Below are positions 41,742 through 42,917 of a stretch of 42,917 bases of DNA, piece after piece (position 1 is the stretch's first letter; each line of letters begins with the position of its first letter). The stretch covers positions 1 through 42,917 of the forward strand of contig CAYZSO010000022.1 of the NCBI GenBank assembly GCA_964479695.1, read 5' to 3'. A model generated the notes under the pieces. It was not told where the DNA came from and did not search any database. It saw only the letters and a program-made list of their open reading frames with translations. The stretch is from JAAYZH01 sp964479695. GTDB lineage: Bacteria > Bacillota > Clostridia > Saccharofermentanales > Fastidiosipilaceae. The translations under genes and the position numbers were made by a program.

Positions 41742-42604
41742 ACATGATTACCTCCAAACAAGCTCGTCCAGAGTTTGCCGATCCCCCTGCCAATGCTGAC
41801 GATGGCGTTGCCGGTGGCTTTGGCCAAAGCCCCATACGGCAAGAGCAGCATCAAGGCGAGTCCGATGAGAACCAATCCCGCACCCAGATAGACCAGAGCT
41901 TGCGGCAAGCTCTGTCCCACCGCGAAGATCCCAGCATTCACGAGCGCTGCAATCCCGCCTACGACCAACCCCACCAACAAGGCGATCAAAGCCACATAAA
42001 CCGCAACGACCACCATAATCAACGCAAAAAGCACCGCCGTCGCCGCTACCAGAAGTGGCAACCAAATCGGAAACAGCACAATCAGCAAAACGATTTTCAA
42101 CGTATTATCCTTCCCCTTCGTTCCCCTCGTTGCTTGCTGTGGCGAGTGTTGGGTAGTTGATTGCTGAGTAGTTGATTGCTGGTATTGGTATTGTTGCTGC
42201 TGCTGGTATTGGTATTTTTGTTGCTGTGGTTGTTGTTGGTACTGTGGTTGTGGCTGCTGTTGTTGAGCCGACTGCTGTGACTGTTGTGGCTGTTGTTGTT
42301 GCTGTGGCTGCTGAAAACTTTGCCGGATATTCTGCTGATTCGATTGCCAGGCAGCCCCCTGACCATTTTCTTGAGCACCACTATTAGATTGGTGTTGGCT
42401 GTGAGTCGATTGGTGTTGGCTGTGAATTTGTTCGGAAATCCAATGTAGATCACCCATCGATTCGGTAGCTTGTTCTTCAGTCATGCCACGCTCAATACGT
42501 TCATTGATAAACCGTTCATAATAATAAACAGCGTAATCAATCTCAGCTTGGGGCAGATCATGGAGCGAAGCCCGGAGATTGTGCGCAAACTCTTCTCTGG
42601 TCAT
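41738..42604 (-). CDS. DUF1700/HAAS-domain membrane protein with Gln-rich linker
   Basis: Residues 1-60 are a HAAS (DUF1700) helical domain: REEFAHNLRASLHDLPQAEI, YYERFINERIERGMTEEQ and ESMGDLHWI. Residues about 61-160 are a Gln/Ser/Tyr-rich low-complexity linker, encoded by a TGTTGTTGCTGTGG microsatellite. The C-terminal part has three or four membrane segments (IVLLIVLFPIWLPLLVAATA onward). In relatives the HAAS domain pairs with a PadR-type regulator; none is visible upstream, where repeat element E4 begins. GGAGAGAGAG precedes the ATG. The ALAKATGN segment is encoded by a full 16-base palindrome at 41816. Confidence 0.82.
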   Translation of the reverse strand: MTREEFAHNLRASLHDLPQAEIDYAVYYYERFINERIERGMTEEQATESMGDLHWISEQIHSQHQSTHSQHQSNSGAQENGQGAAWQSNQQNIRQSFQQPQQQQQPQQSQQSAQQQQPQPQYQQQPQQQKYQYQQQQQYQYQQSTTQQSTTQHSPQQATRGTKGKDNTLKIVLLIVLFPIWLPLLVAATAVLFALIMVVVAVYVALIALLVGLVVGGIAALVNAGIFAVGQSLPQALVYLGAGLVLIGLALMLLLPYGALAKATGNAIVSIGRGIGKLWTSLFGGNHV

Positions 42605-42715
42605 ACTCTCTCTCCTTTTGCTAAATCTGTCACCATTATGGCACGCTTAAACGTGTTTCGTTAGTCCAAAGACATTAAATTTTGCTAGCAATTAGCTTAA
42701 GGAAGGACTGCGTTG

Positions 42716-42749
42716 CACTACATAAGTTTATTTTTCAACATATGTAGTG
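42716..42749. repeat. CTACATAAGTTTAAA palindrome, copy 4 (decayed)
   Basis: A 34-base inverted repeat CACTACATAAGTTTA / CAACATATGTAGTG with a degenerate centre. It lies ten bases before the GGTGGCGGAGCGG core of element E4, the same order as in E2. Confidence 0.8.
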
Positions 42750-42917
42750 AGTTTTTCGGTGGCGGAGCGGTTTTGGCTACGTATTTCTTCTACCTAGGTT
42801 CTATGTTGTTTGACTTCATGCACATTTAAGCAAATATGAAGATATGTGCAAGCTGGGTGACATGTCACGTATTGACTTCGGCTCTAGCATGCACATAAAA
42901 GCAAATTTGAAGATATG
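42750..42917. repeat. Intergenic repeat element E4, running off the window
   Basis: The core GGTGGCGGAGCGGTTTTGGC at 42758-42778 leads into TACGTATTTCTTCTAC and GTTGTTTGACTTC. From about 42815 follow one full 71-bp unit (with GTGACATGTCAC) and the start of a second, GCACATAAAAGCAAATTTG. It is clearly homologous to E3. No gene is seen between 42605 and the window end. Confidence 0.85.

Overview
The window reads as a chromosomal segment of an anaerobic Gram-positive bacterium of the class Clostridia. The evidence is the gene set: an ExoA-type AP endonuclease, YlmH, a T-box riboswitch, Firmicute-type HelD, a superoxide reductase and an F-type ATP synthase operon, with AGGAGG-type ribosome binding sites. 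A Saccharofermentans/Fastidiosipila-like lineage would fit, but this is a guess from general impression. A run of 100 Ns at 33043-33142 shows that this is a draft assembly. I saw no tRNA, rRNA, insertion sequence, prophage or CRISPR array.

Layout. 294-3437 (+): exoA, radA and ispD. 3497-6147 (-): ispF, a thioredoxin-like lipoprotein, an RsmC-like methyltransferase and a QueT-like transporter. 6148-7144: a repeat-filled intergenic region. 7145-18931 (-): a GH20 hexosaminidase; a tightly coupled set of SNF2/SWIM ATPase, HelD-like helicase and a two-gene ThrE-type exporter; a GNAT acetyltransferase; and YlmH. 19195-23017 (+): a LacI regulator, a DUF4342/UBA-like protein and a SWIM zinc-finger protein. 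23018-24073: a second repeat-filled region. 24074-29315 (-): desulfoferrodoxin, a polytopic membrane protein coupled to an FAD oxidoreductase, and DNA polymerase IV. 29490-36291 (+): the ATP synthase operon in order a, c, b, alpha, gamma, beta, epsilon. 36292-37096: a 71-bp tandem array. 37097-40690 (+): a tryptophan-specific T-box controlling a three-gene ABC importer (trpXYZ type). 40806-42604 (-): a DUF1700/DUF4097 envelope-signalling pair. From 42716 another repeat element runs off the end.

The most unusual protein is the ATP synthase alpha subunit. Its first about 72 residues look like the C-terminal domain of the delta subunit, and no separate delta gene lies between b and alpha. If real, the peripheral stalk attachment is fused to the catalytic head and the delta N-terminal bundle is missing. 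Gamma has an internal insertion and beta a repeat-built N-terminal extension in the same operon.

Three genome-wide sequence habits stand out. First, an iterated palindrome, TTTGGCCAAA (core of GGCTTTGGCCAAAGCC), occurs 11 times perfectly in 43 kb, almost always inside genes in the frame that encodes Ala-Leu-Ala-Lys-Ala. This is reminiscent of HIP1 in cyanobacteria. Second, a family of modular intergenic elements recurs: a CTACATAAGTTTAAA palindrome, a GGTGGCGGAGCGGTTTTGGC core, either a body of about 330 bp or a 71-bp tandem array, and a GCAATAAGT tail. Third, short tandem duplications sit at many gene boundaries, often copying a stop codon, ribosome binding site or start codon, and in-frame low-complexity insertions occur in about a dozen proteins.
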